The notes under the pieces: generated by a model | Told to the model about the DNA's origin: nothing | Database searches by the model: none | What the model saw: the letters and a program-made list of their open reading frames with translations, nothing else | Shown: positions 8,113-16,667 of the stretch, piece by piece | Numbering within the stretch: position 1 is the stretch's first letter | Layout: the number at the start of each line of letters is the position of its first letter | Position numbers and translations under genes: made by a program | Assembly (NCBI GenBank): GCA_040757715.1 | Contig: JBFLWS010000010.1 | Span: forward strand, 1 to 64,000 | Direction: 5' to 3' | Length of the DNA: 64,000 bases | Source: CAIMFV01 sp040757715 | Lineage (GTDB): Bacteria; Pseudomonadota; Alphaproteobacteria; Caulobacterales; Caulobacteraceae

Positions 8113-9090
8113 ATGAGATCGCCGCATTTAGATCACTGGCTGAACCTCGTCGACCGGCCGGCGTTTCTCGCCGCGCTCGGGCCGCACGATCGCGAGTTCG
8201 GCCGGGTTGTGGGTCTGCCCCTGCTGGCCGTGGCGGCCGCGGCGGTGATCGGCGGCGTGGCCTTTGTTCTGGTCATGCCGCTGAACGGCCTGCTGCTGCA
8301 CTGGTTTTCCCCCGGAGCAGCCTCCGCGCCGATCACCGGCGTCACCTTGCGTCGCCTGGATGCGGCCGTAGGCCTGGTGGGCGAGACGGCGCGTCTCTTG
8401 ACCACGGCGCCGGGGTTCATCGGGCTTTGCGTGGCCGTCCCGCTGGTGGGTGCGTTCTTGATGCGCCGGCCGGCGAGGTCCTGGTTCACGGGCGCGCCTC
8501 AGTTTCGCTGGCGGCTGATGGTGTCCGGCTTCGGGCTTTATGCAGCGATCACGGCCGCGGGCATGGCGTTGGAGGGGCTGGCGTCCGGCTTTCCCAAAAG
8601 TCCGCCCCTGTTCCAGTCCGACGAGAGCTTCACCGTGCGTGGGCTTTATCTGCTGGCCACCGTGGCGGTGTTGGCCGCCGCCGCCGCCGCCGAGGAGCTG
8701 GTGTTCCGCGGCTGGCTGATGCAACAGACCGCCGCCTTCACCCGCAGTCTACCCCTAATCGTAGGCGCCAACGCCGTGCTGTTCGCCGCCATGCACCTGG
8801 ATTCCGACCCGGCGCAGAACCTGGTGCGCTTCACCGCCGGATTGGTCTATGGCCTGGTGGCGCTGCGCCTGGGTGGGCTGGAGTTCGGCATCGGCCTGCA
8901 CGCCGCCAACAACGTGATGATCGCCCTTTTTCTGCACCCCTTGACCGAGACCGCGCTCACTTCGCGCATGGGGCTCGGCGAGCTCATGGTGCAGATGGGG
9001 GTCTCCCTGTCCGGACTGGTCTTGGCAGAGCTCGTGTCGCGCCAGCCGCGCCTGCGCTTCTGGGCCGGGCTCGCCGAACCCGACCGCTAG
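8113..9090 (+). CDS. CPBP-family intramembrane metalloprotease
   Basis: Polytopic membrane protein of 325 residues with the CPBP (CAAX protease / bacteriocin-processing) signature: the glutamate pair and arginine in AAEELVFRGW (about 191-200), a histidine in FAAMHLDSD, and HAANN. These supply the presumed metal ligands and catalytic Glu of the family. The frame is open upstream to 7678, but that part overlaps rsmD on the other strand and looks like antisense sequence, so the ATG at 8113, just before the first hydrophobic stretch, is preferred. The ribosome-binding site is weak, so the start is uncertain. The substrate is unknown. The TAG stop is the first TAG of the repeat copy at 9087. Confidence 0.82.
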   Translation: MRSPHLDHWLNLVDRPAFLAALGPHDREFGRVVGLPLLAVAAAAVIGGVAFVLVMPLNGLLLHWFSPGAASAPITGVTLRRLDAAVGLVGETARLLTTAPGFIGLCVAVPLVGAFLMRRPARSWFTGAPQFRWRLMVSGFGLYAAITAAGMALEGLASGFPKSPPLFQSDESFTVRGLYLLATVAVLAAAAAAEELVFRGWLMQQTAAFTRSLPLIVGANAVLFAAMHLDSDPAQNLVRFTAGLVYGLVALRLGGLEFGIGLHAANNVMIALFLHPLTETALTSRMGLGELMVQMGVSLSGLVLAELVSRQPRLRFWAGLAEPDR

Positions 9091-9192
9091 AGCAAAATCC
9101 GTTCGAACTGAATCGGATTTTGCTCATAATCAATTGAATCTAGAGCATTTTTTGCCCGAAAACCGGTTCCCACTTTTCGGAAAATGCTCTAG
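9087..9192. repeat. Composite palindromic repeat, copy B (inverted relative to copy A)
   Basis: The reverse complement of the 7259-7361 element with few changes: the AGCAAAATCCG / CGGATTTTGCT palindrome comes first, then the CTAGAGC palindrome with the core on the minus strand. Its left TAG is the CPBP protease stop codon. Its right end is 5 nt from the stop of the pseudouridine synthase gene on the minus strand. Confidence 0.85.
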
Positions 9193-9197
9193 CAGGT

Positions 9198-10283
9198 CTA
9201 TTTGGGGGCGCGCGGCTTGGGCTTCGGCTTTGCCGGACCCGTGCGCTTCTTCGGCTTGGCCCAACCGGGCTTGTAGGTCTTGGCCGGCTTCGCCTCCCCC
9301 GCCGCCGCCCCAGGCTTGGCAGACTTCGCGCCCGTGGCCGCGCTGGCGCGACGCTGGGCGGAAGGCTTCGCGGCCGGCATGAGCTTCTCCCCCACCGGCC
9401 GATCGCCGCTGGGCAGGTTGGCCGGAGCGATATGATCGGCCAGCAGCTCGCGGATCACCCGCGGCCCCACCTCCTCCACGGCGCCGGACTCCAGCGTGGC
9501 GAGGGCGAAGGGGCCGTAAGCCAGGCGGATCAACCGGTTCACCTTCAAGCCGAGCGATTCCAGCACCTTGCGAACTTCGCGGTTCTTGCCCTCGCTCACC
9601 GCCACGGTGATCCACACATTGGCCCGGCCGGTGGATTCGGTGCGCGTGACCTTGTCGAGGCGCGCCTCGATGGCGCCGTAGTGGACTCCGTCCACGGTGA
9701 CCCCGTCCTTCAGCCGATCGAGCTTGTCCTGGGTCACCGCCCCATAGGCTCTCGCGCGATAGCGGCGGACCCAGCCGGTGGCGGGCAGCTCTAGCGAGCG
9801 GGCGAGGGAGCCGTCGTTGGTGAGCAGCAGCAGGCCCTCGGAATTGATGTCCAGCCGGCCCACCGAGATCACCCGCGGCATCCCCGCCGGCAGGGCGCCG
9901 AACACCGTGGGCCGCCCGGCCGGGTCCTTGTGCGTGGTCAAGAGGCCCACCGGCTTGTGATAGCGCCAGACCCGGGTGGGCTCGGCGTTCTCCACCACCT
10001 CACCGTCCACGGTGAGGATGTCCGCCGGGCCGATCTTCACCCCCGGCTCGTTGAGCACGCGCCCGTTCACCGCCACGCGGCCCTCGGCGATATAGCGCTC
10101 CACGTCCCGGCGGGAGGCGACCCCGGCGCGGGCCAGCGCCTTGGCCACCCGCTCGCCGGCGGCGTCGCTGGCGACGGCGGGCCGGCTTTTCGGAGCGGGA
10201 GATGACGATTTGACGGGCCCAGCGGCGGCGCCCTCTTGACGAGCGGGCGGGCGGCGGGCGCCTTGGCGGCGATGTTCGACCAT
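9198..10283 (-). CDS. RluB/RsuA-type pseudouridine synthase
   Basis: Isomerises a specific uridine to pseudouridine in rRNA, most likely 23S rRNA as RluB does. An N-terminal S4 RNA-binding domain (about 45-100: ERVAKALARAGVASRRDVERYI, shown here in part) precedes the catalytic domain, which has the motif GRLDINSEGLLLLTNDG including the catalytic Asp, and KNREVRKVLESLGLKVNRLIR-type sequence near 240. The 361-residue length comes from a basic Ala/Lys/Pro-rich C-terminal tail, common in alphaproteobacterial members. The ATG at 10283 is supported by AGGAAAG 4 nt upstream. Its 5' end overlaps that of tadA by 12 nt on opposite strands. Confidence 0.88.
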   Translation of the reverse strand: MVEHRRQGARRPPARQEGAAAGPVKSSSPAPKSRPAVASDAAGERVAKALARAGVASRRDVERYIAEGRVAVNGRVLNEPGVKIGPADILTVDGEVVENAEPTRVWRYHKPVGLLTTHKDPAGRPTVFGALPAGMPRVISVGRLDINSEGLLLLTNDGSLARSLELPATGWVRRYRARAYGAVTQDKLDRLKDGVTVDGVHYGAIEARLDKVTRTESTGRANVWITVAVSEGKNREVRKVLESLGLKVNRLIRLAYGPFALATLESGAVEEVGPRVIRELLADHIAPANLPSGDRPVGEKLMPAAKPSAQRRASAATGAKSAKPGAAAGEAKPAKTYKPGWAKPKKRTGPAKPKPKPRAPK

Positions 10284-10763
10284 GATCTTTCCTACATGCG
10301 CATCGCGCTCGATCTAGCGCAAGCCGCCGCGGACGCGGGCGAGGCGCCCATCGGCGCGCTCATCGTCGATCCGGCCACGGGCGAGGTGATCGCCAAGGCC
10401 CACAACGCCCCCATCGCCGGCCACGACCCCACCGCCCATGCGGAGATCCTGGCCTTGCGCGAGGCGGCGGCGAAGCTGGGCAATTACCGGCTCACGGGCC
10501 TGACCCTCTATGTCACCCTCGAGCCCTGCGCCATGTGCGCCGGGGCGATCAGCCACGCCCGCATCGGCCGCCTGGTTTATGGCGCAGACGACCCCAAGGG
10601 CGGGGCGGTGGCGCACGGCCCGCGCTTCTTCGAGCAGCCCACCTGCCATTGGCGCCCCGAGGTGCAAAGTGGCGTGCTGGCGGAGGAGAGCGCCGCGCTG
10701 CTGCGCGCCTTCTTCCGCGAGAAACGTCAGAACCAGCCGGCCTTGCGCAAGCCCGGCGCATAG
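10272..10763 (+). CDS. tadA: tRNA-specific adenosine deaminase
   Basis: Deaminates A34 to inosine at the wobble position of tRNA-Arg(ACG). The 163-residue product carries the zinc cytidine/adenosine deaminase motifs HAEIL (near residue 55; His zinc ligand and proton-shuttle Glu) and PCAMCAGA (near 84-91; two Cys ligands). GAPIGALIVD-type sequence near the N-terminus is also family-typical. The start at 10272 fits the usual N-terminal length; 10296 is an alternative. The frame opens upstream at 10236, inside the divergent gene. The 3' end overlaps the convergent LytTR gene by 37 bp. Confidence 0.93.
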   Translation: MFDHDLSYMRIALDLAQAAADAGEAPIGALIVDPATGEVIAKAHNAPIAGHDPTAHAEILALREAAAKLGNYRLTGLTLYVTLEPCAMCAGAISHARIGRLVYGADDPKGGAVAHGPRFFEQPTCHWRPEVQSGVLAEESAALLRAFFREKRQNQPALRKPGA

Positions 10764-11509
10764 CTGCGGCTCACCGGCGCCTCGACTCCGGAGTGCAGCA
10801 CCAGCATCGCCCGGCCATCGCCGCGCCTGGCCTCCACCACCGCCGCCTTGGCCACCCACCAGGAGCGGTGCGTGCGCGCGCCCTCAAGACCCGCCAGCTC
10901 ATCCACCGCGTCGGCCAGGCGCATGAGGATCAGGTCCTGGCCCTTGGAGGTGTGCAGGCGCAGATAATGGTCCTCGGCCTCCACGGCATAGAGCTCCGCC
11001 CCGGCGAGGCGCGGCGGCAGGCGCTCAAGAAATTTCACCGACGTCGGCGAGGCGGCGGCCCCCGTCAGCGCCTCGGGCGCCGGTCGCTCGGTGAGATAGT
11101 TGAGGGCGGTGGCGCCCGCCGACACCACCCACACCGGTCCCAGCAGGACAAGCCAGGTCTGCGGGACCAGCGGCGAGGCGAACAACAATCCATTGCTCAG
11201 CCACACCAGCGCCGACATGGGGATCGCCACCGCCAGCGACACGAACAGGCCTTGACGCCAGACATCGCCGCCGAACCAGCGCCGTGCGCGCGCCCGCGGC
11301 CCGAGCGTTCCGCCAATCAATGCGCCGCAGCTGGCGAGGCTGACCCAATAGACCAGCCGCAGCGCCAGGGGCGCGGCGCCGGTGCCGAGCGCCCCCACAA
11401 GGGCCAGAAACACCCCCGCGACAAAGGTGACGCTGAGACTGCGCGCCATTGGCGAAGCGCGAACGGCGGCGCCGAGCCGCTCGCGTAGGCGATCTGTCGC
11501 TTGACGCAT
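10727..11509 (-). CDS. Membrane-bound LytTR-family transcriptional regulator
   Basis: Predicted DNA-binding regulator of 260 residues. The N-terminal half has about four hydrophobic segments (from SLSVTFVAGVFLALVGAL through WLVLLGPVWVVSAGATAL). The C-terminal LytTR domain (about 165-258) includes LYAVEAEDHYLRLHT, DLILMRLADAVDEL and THRSWWVAKAAV. There is no receiver domain, so it would sense through its membrane part. The frame is open to 11920, but the ATG at 11509 leads straight into the first membrane region and excludes sequence antisense to the divergent DUF2306 gene. It overlaps the tadA 3' end. Its target genes cannot be told from sequence. Confidence 0.82.
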   Translation of the reverse strand: MRQATDRLRERLGAAVRASPMARSLSVTFVAGVFLALVGALGTGAAPLALRLVYWVSLASCGALIGGTLGPRARARRWFGGDVWRQGLFVSLAVAIPMSALVWLSNGLLFASPLVPQTWLVLLGPVWVVSAGATALNYLTERPAPEALTGAAASPTSVKFLERLPPRLAGAELYAVEAEDHYLRLHTSKGQDLILMRLADAVDELAGLEGARTHRSWWVAKAAVVEARRGDGRAMLVLHSGVEAPVSRSYAPGLRKAGWF

Positions 11510-11596
11510 CGGCGGCTGCACGCGCTGCGAATTTCCCTCATCAGACCACGACGCGCCTCGGCGCCGCTCGACCCATGCATAACCCGGAATCGCCGC

Positions 11597-12127
11597 ATGA
11601 CCACCACCTCGCCTGCCCTGCTCGCCCCGCCCAAGCATAGGGGCCTCCGTCGATGGCTCGCCATGGGAGTGATTGGCTCCGGCCTCGTGGTGGTGGCGAC
11701 CCTGGCGGTGCTGAACGGCGCGCATCCTCATCTGCCTGATCTCTCCCTGCTGAACGGGCAGCCGCCCGCGATCCTGACCCACCTGGCCGGCGCCCTCCTC
11801 GCGCTCGGACTTGGGGTGGTGCAGCTCGTCGGCCCCAAGGGAACCACAGCGCATAGACTGCTGGGCTGGAGCTGGTGCTTGCTGATGCTGGCCGTGGCCG
11901 GCTCGTCGCTCTTCATTCACGTGTTAAACCGAGGCGGGTTCAGCCTTATTCACATCCTGAGCGCCTGGGTGCTCATCGCCACGCCGCTGGCGATCTTGGC
12001 GGCGCGCCGCGGCAAGATCGCCGCCCACGCGAACTTCATGCAGGGCCTGTTCTATTTCGGCCTGATCACCGCCGGGATCTACACCTTCTTCCCCGGCCGG
12101 CTCATGTGGCGGCTCTTCCTCGGGTGA
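11597..12127 (+). CDS. DUF2306-type membrane protein
   Basis: A 176-residue protein with four to five membrane helices. Motifs that suggest DUF2306 are the helix around THLAGALLALGLGVVQLVGPKG, the HRLLGWSW segment and HANFMQGLFYFGL with histidines near the membrane surface. The function of the family is not established. The ATG at 11597 is chosen because the upstream in-frame ATG (11501) would add a non-hydrophobic tail antisense to the divergent LytTR gene. Possible pairing with that regulator is inference from position only. Confidence 0.7.
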   Translation: MTTTSPALLAPPKHRGLRRWLAMGVIGSGLVVVATLAVLNGAHPHLPDLSLLNGQPPAILTHLAGALLALGLGVVQLVGPKGTTAHRLLGWSWCLLMLAVAGSSLFIHVLNRGGFSLIHILSAWVLIATPLAILAARRGKIAAHANFMQGLFYFGLITAGIYTFFPGRLMWRLFLG

Positions 12128-12175
12128 TTGGCGAAGGCGCTTGCTAAGTCCAAAATTCCCTGTCAACTCGGGCGC

Positions 12176-12898
12176 ATGACCGCCACGCGTAAGAAGAGCG
12201 GCGTGCCCAGCCGCGGCCGTCCGCCCAAGTCCGCCGCCACACCCGACCTTCGGGAAAAGATCCTGGACGCCGCGGAGGACCTGTTCGCTCGGCACGGCTT
12301 CTACGGCGTCACCACCCGCCAGGTGGCCCGGGAGGCGGGGGTGGACGTCGCCCTCACCCATTATTACTTCGGCACCAAACGCGGCCTGTTCGACGCGGTG
12401 TTCCATCGCCGGGCGGAGATTCTCAACGCCGACCGCATGGCCCTGCTGAACGCCTATGAGGCCGCGCACGGCGCGGCCATGACCGCGGAGGGCGCCATCA
12501 GCGCCTTCATGGAACCGCTGTTCGTCCGCTCCCTGTCGGCGGATCACGGCTGGAAGAGTTACTTCGCCCTGGTGGCCCAGGTGAACAACACGCCGCATTG
12601 GGGCGGCGAGACCATGACTCGCTTCTTCGACCCGGTGGTGCAGCGCCTGATCGACGTGCTCAGCAAGGCCCTGCCGCAGGCCGAGCCGCGCGACCTCTAT
12701 TGGGGCTATCAGTTCCTCACCGGGGCCATGATGCTGGCCTTTTCCGAGACCGGCCGGATCGATCTTCTATCGCGCGGCCTTTGCCGCTCCAGCGACCTGG
12801 AAGCGGTGCGTGCGCGGCTGGTCGCCTTCTGCGCCGCCGGCATTTGCGACATCGTCGAACGACGCACGCCGTCGCCCTCCAACGACGCCAGCGCCTGA
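12176..12898 (+). CDS. TetR/AcrR-family transcriptional regulator
   Basis: A 240-residue repressor-type regulator. A basic, Pro-rich leader precedes the TetR helix-turn-helix (about 25-70: REKILDAAEDLFARHGFYGVT, then RQVAREAGVDVALTHYYFGTKRGL, in part), and a C-terminal ligand-binding region follows. The ATG at 12176 is preferred over the TTG at 12128. It lies immediately upstream of, and co-directional with, the TonB-dependent receptor and MFS genes, so it is the likely local regulator of that uptake locus. The imperfect palindrome at 13010-13023 is a candidate operator. The ligand is unknown. Confidence 0.88.
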   Translation: MTATRKKSGVPSRGRPPKSAATPDLREKILDAAEDLFARHGFYGVTTRQVAREAGVDVALTHYYFGTKRGLFDAVFHRRAEILNADRMALLNAYEAAHGAAMTAEGAISAFMEPLFVRSLSADHGWKSYFALVAQVNNTPHWGGETMTRFFDPVVQRLIDVLSKALPQAEPRDLYWGYQFLTGAMMLAFSETGRIDLLSRGLCRSSDLEAVRARLVAFCAAGICDIVERRTPSPSNDASA

Positions 12899-13009
12899 CC
12901 CAAGGTCAAGACTGTCACAGGCGCGACATGTGGCGCCATTTCATCGCTCGCTGAAAATCGATGCGTTAGGCCTCCGATCCCCCTTCCACTCGGCCAAAAA
13001 TCAGCAAAT

Positions 13010-13023
13010 GGTGAATATGCACC
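13010..13023. promoter_or_regulatory. Candidate operator upstream of the TonB-dependent receptor
   Basis: The 14-bp inverted repeat GGTG-N-ATAT-N-CACC sits about 73 bp before the receptor start codon, in the gap following the TetR gene. It is short and seen once, so the assignment is tentative. Confidence 0.3.
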
Positions 13024-13095
13024 GCTAACGTCACAAGTGCGGGCGAAATCATCGGGCTTGGGCGCACCTCCGCGCCATGGCCGTAGGGAGGACAA

Positions 13096-15309
13096 ATGAC
13101 GATCAAATCCGCTTGGCGAGCCGCGCTGCTCGCCAGCGCCGCGGCTGTGTCCGTGAGCGCGCCCACCTTCGCCCTGGCCGCCGCCGCCGCGGATAAGGAC
13201 TCGACTGAGACCGTAGTGGTCACCGCCCGCCGGCGCGACGAAGCCCTTAAGGACGTTCCGGTGGCCGTGTCGGCCTTCAACGCTCAACTGCTGGACACCG
13301 TCGGCGCCCGCAACATCACCGACCTCGGCAAGAACACGCCCAACGCCACCATCGAAGTGGCTCGCGGCACCAACTCCACCCTGATCAGCTACATTCGCGG
13401 CGTGGGTCAGCAAGACCCGCTGTGGGGCTTCGAGCCGGGCGTTGGCCTCTATGTGGACGACGTCTATTACGCCCGCCCGCAAGCCGCGGTGCTCGACATC
13501 TTCGACGTGAAGGACATCGAAGTGCTGCGCGGCCCGCAAGGCACGCTCTATGGCCGCAACACCATCGGCGGCGCTATCAAGTATTCTACCGCTCGCATCG
13601 GCGACACGCCGGAGCTGTTCCTCAAGGGCACCGTGGGCACCTGGGGCGAGCATGATGAACAGGCCAGCTTCAAGCTGCCGCTGGACAGCAAGTGGGCGGC
13701 GGGCGGCGCCGTAGCCAAGTTCGACAACAGCGGCTGGGGCAAGAACCTCAACACCGGCGTGCGCACGGACAACCGCGATGTGACCGCCCTGCGGGGCACC
13801 GTCGAGTTCAAGCCCACCGACACGCTGTTCTTCCGCTTGAACGGCGACCGCGTCATCGACAATTCCAACGCCAACAACGGCCACCGGATGCTGCCGTCGC
13901 TGCCGGCCGGCTACCTCCCGTTGCCCAACGTCTACAACACCTACGCCGGCGCGGGCGACAAGAACACGGTCTCGTCCAGCGGCGTGTCGTTCCTCGGCCA
14001 ATGGACGATCGACGACAAATGGACCGGCAAGTCGATCACCGCCTACCGCACCGGCAGAACGGACGGCAATATCGACTTCGACGACACGCCGCAGCCGCGA
14101 CTGGACATTCCCGCCCAGTACCGCGACCGCCAGTTCACCCAAGAATTCCAGCTGAACTACGCCGGTCCGCAGCTGCACGCGGTGGGCGGCCTGTTCTTCC
14201 TCGACGCCACGGCTCAGGGCGCGTTCGATTCGGTGCTCGGCAACTTCAATCTCACCGTCTTTGACGGCGGCTATGTGATCACCAAGTCCATCGCCGCCTA
14301 TGTGGACGGCAGCTACGACCTCACCGATCGCCTGCAAGTGTCGCTGGGCGGCCGCTGGACCTCGGACGAGAAGACCGGCCACGTGCTGCGTCAAACCTAT
14401 CTCGGCATCCGCAGCCCCTACTTCGGCGACAGCTCGGCGGTGCTGCTGGGCACCAACACCAATTACCAGAACAAAAAGACCTTCGATAAGTTCACGCCGA
14501 AGGTCAGCGCCACCTACAAGCTGACGTCGCAGGTTTCGGCCTATGGCTCGATCAGCGAGGGCTTCAAGTCGGGCGGCTTCGACATGCGCGGCGACGCCAC
14601 GCTCTATCCCAACACCGTCAACGGCTATCGTCCGGAAACGGTCACCACCTACGAACTCGGCCTGAAGGGCTCGGCGTTCAATCGTCACCTGTTCTTCTCC
14701 TCGGCCATCTTCGATTCCGAGTACAAGGATCAGCAGATCACCACCCAGTACGCCTCGACCACGACGCCGGGCAAAATCGCCTCGGTGGTGGACAACATCG
14801 GCTCCTCGACCATCAAGGGCTTCGAGTTCGAAGGCACGCTCAAGGTCCTGCATGACCTGAGCGTCACCGCCGCGCTCGGCGTCTTGGACGCCAAGTTCAA
14901 CAAGTACCTGGCCTTTATCCCGGGCACCGGCGTGGTGGACGTGTCCAGCCAGCGTCACTTCGCCATGACGCCGAAGACCACTGCCGCCCTGCGGGCCACC
15001 TGGACCCACGACTACGGCCACTACGGCCGCATCGCCGTGACGCCCTCGGCTTCGCTGCGCAGCAACATGCAGATCTATGAGATCGCGAACCCGATCCTCG
15101 ACCAGAAGGGCTACGCTCTGGTGAACGCGGATGTCGTGTGGACCTCGGAAAGCGGTCGCTACGAAGTCGCCCTGCGCGGCAAGAACATCCTCGACGAGCG
15201 CTACCGCACCGGCGGCTACAACTTCCCGGGCATTCTCTATGGCAACTCGGTGACCGCCTTCTACGGCGCGCCGGCCAGGGTGACCCTGTCGGCCTCGGCC
15301 CGCTTCTAA
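13096..15309 (+). CDS. TonB-dependent outer-membrane receptor
   Basis: Active importer across the outer membrane, energised by TonB-ExbBD. The 737-residue product has a signal peptide cleaved near ALAAAAA, a TonB-box-like segment (TETVVVTA, about 36-43), the plug domain (DVPVAVSAFN through VEVLRGPQGTLYGRNTIGGAIK-type sequence, about 50-165), and a 22-strand-type barrel ending with the aromatic C-terminus ASARF. The VTARRRDE plug start is typical of the large receptor expansion in Caulobacterales and sphingomonads. A strong GGAGG precedes the ATG. With the downstream MFS carrier it forms an apparent uptake unit. The substrate is unknown. Confidence 0.93.
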   Translation: MTIKSAWRAALLASAAAVSVSAPTFALAAAAADKDSTETVVVTARRRDEALKDVPVAVSAFNAQLLDTVGARNITDLGKNTPNATIEVARGTNSTLISYIRGVGQQDPLWGFEPGVGLYVDDVYYARPQAAVLDIFDVKDIEVLRGPQGTLYGRNTIGGAIKYSTARIGDTPELFLKGTVGTWGEHDEQASFKLPLDSKWAAGGAVAKFDNSGWGKNLNTGVRTDNRDVTALRGTVEFKPTDTLFFRLNGDRVIDNSNANNGHRMLPSLPAGYLPLPNVYNTYAGAGDKNTVSSSGVSFLGQWTIDDKWTGKSITAYRTGRTDGNIDFDDTPQPRLDIPAQYRDRQFTQEFQLNYAGPQLHAVGGLFFLDATAQGAFDSVLGNFNLTVFDGGYVITKSIAAYVDGSYDLTDRLQVSLGGRWTSDEKTGHVLRQTYLGIRSPYFGDSSAVLLGTNTNYQNKKTFDKFTPKVSATYKLTSQVSAYGSISEGFKSGGFDMRGDATLYPNTVNGYRPETVTTYELGLKGSAFNRHLFFSSAIFDSEYKDQQITTQYASTTTPGKIASVVDNIGSSTIKGFEFEGTLKVLHDLSVTAALGVLDAKFNKYLAFIPGTGVVDVSSQRHFAMTPKTTAALRATWTHDYGHYGRIAVTPSASLRSNMQIYEIANPILDQKGYALVNADVVWTSESGRYEVALRGKNILDERYRTGGYNFPGILYGNSVTAFYGAPARVTLSASARF

Positions 15310-15330
15310 TGTAAGCCCTCCCTGAGGCTG

Positions 15331-15364
15331 CGGCGGCGATCGGAGACGGTCGCCGCCGTTTTTC
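15331..15364 (+). terminator. Rho-independent terminator after the TonB-dependent receptor
   Basis: Stem CGGCGGCGA / TCGCCGCCG (arms 15331-15339 and 15350-15358) with a 10-nt loop and the tail TTTTTC, 21 bp after the stop. It may be partial, since the co-directional MFS gene starts 25 bp later. Confidence 0.8.
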
Positions 15365-15388
15365 TTTGCTCATGACATCGGAGGGTTC

Positions 15389-16645
15389 ATGGCGTCGCCC
15401 AAGCCCCACGCCCCCATCAGCCCCAGCCGCCGCGGCTGGATCCTGGCGCTGTTGATCCTCGCCTACACCTTCAACTTCATCGACCGGCAGATCGTCGGCA
15501 TCCTCGCCGGCCCCATCAAGGCCGAGCTGCACCTGTCGGACACCGAGCTCGGGGTCATGGGCGGCCTCTCCTTCGCGCTCTTCTATACGGCGCTCGGCCT
15601 CCCCATCGCCTTGCTGGCGGATCGCTGGAGCCGCACCTGGATCATGACCATCGCGCTCACCCTGTGGAGCGCCTGCACCGCCGCCTGCGGCCTGGTGGGT
15701 AATTTCTCGCAGCTGTTCCTCGCCCGCATGGGGGTAGGGGTGGGCGAGGCGGGGGGCGTCGCCCCCGCCTATTCGCTGATCTCGGACTATTTCCCCAAGG
15801 AGGCCCGGGCCCGGGCCCTCGCCGTCTACGCCTTCGGCATTCCCATCGGCAGCGCGCTTGGGGTGGTGTTCGGCGGGCTCATCGCCCATGCCGTGAACTG
15901 GCGCGCGGCCTTTCTCATTGTCGGCGCCGCGGGTGTGCTGCTGGCGCCGGTGCTGCGCGCCGTGCTGAAGGAGCCGCCGCGGCAAAAATCTGACGTCGGC
16001 GCGGGCGCGACGGGCGATCTTGGCGCCCTCATCAAGAAGCCGAGCTTCTGGCTCATCTCCCTCGGCGCCGCGGCCAGCTCCATCAACGGCTATGGCCTGA
16101 TGTTCTGGCTGCCCTCCTTCTTCAAGCGCAGCCTGCACCTCGGCCTGGTGGAGACCAGCTGGTACTTCGGCGCCATCCTCTTCATTGGCGGCATGGCCGG
16201 CATCTGGGCCGGAGGCTGGATCGGCGACCGAGGGGCGCGTCGAAATCCGGCGGCGTTGCTGCTTGTACCCGCCATCGCCTTTGTCGTCTCGGCCCCGGCC
16301 TATGCCGCGGCCATCCTGCAGCAGGACCCGCTGATCGCCTTCCCGCTGTTCGTCCTGCCGCAAGCCCTGGCGCTCGCCTGGCTGGGCCCCGTGACCGCGG
16401 CGGTGCAGCATCTTACGCCCGCCCGCAGCCGCTCCATGGCCTCGGCGGCGTTCTTGTTCATCAACAATCTGGTGGGCATAGGCGTCGGCACGGTGGCCAT
16501 CGGCGCGCTCTCCGACTCCCTCAAGCTGCGCTTCGGCGATGAGGCGCTGAAAGTGTCCATCCTCGCCGGCCTCGGCTTCTACCTCGTCGCGGCGTTGCTT
16601 TTCGGCCTCGCGGCGCGCAACCTGAAGCGCGACTGGGTCGATTAG
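15389..16645 (+). CDS. Spinster-like MFS transporter
   Basis: Twelve-helix major facilitator of 418 residues in the inner membrane. The N-terminal helix has YTFNFIDRQIVGIL, the form common to spinster-like carriers found next to TonB-dependent receptors. The loop 2-3 region has LADRWSRTWIMT, and GVGVGEAGGVAPAYSLISDYF matches the helix 4-5 signature. The start ATG at 15389 follows GGAGGG. Inference: it moves the same small molecule across the inner membrane that the receptor brings into the periplasm. Confidence 0.88.
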   Translation: MASPKPHAPISPSRRGWILALLILAYTFNFIDRQIVGILAGPIKAELHLSDTELGVMGGLSFALFYTALGLPIALLADRWSRTWIMTIALTLWSACTAACGLVGNFSQLFLARMGVGVGEAGGVAPAYSLISDYFPKEARARALAVYAFGIPIGSALGVVFGGLIAHAVNWRAAFLIVGAAGVLLAPVLRAVLKEPPRQKSDVGAGATGDLGALIKKPSFWLISLGAAASSINGYGLMFWLPSFFKRSLHLGLVETSWYFGAILFIGGMAGIWAGGWIGDRGARRNPAALLLVPAIAFVVSAPAYAAAILQQDPLIAFPLFVLPQALALAWLGPVTAAVQHLTPARSRSMASAAFLFINNLVGIGVGTVAIGALSDSLKLRFGDEALKVSILAGLGFYLVAALLFGLAARNLKRDWVD

Positions 16646-16667
16646 GCCTGAAGGTGGGGAGAGCGGC

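Noticed and set aside
12709..15021. 770-codon minus-strand frame opposite the TonB-dependent receptor
   Set aside because: A mirror of a well-supported gene; composition typical of antisense frames at high GC.
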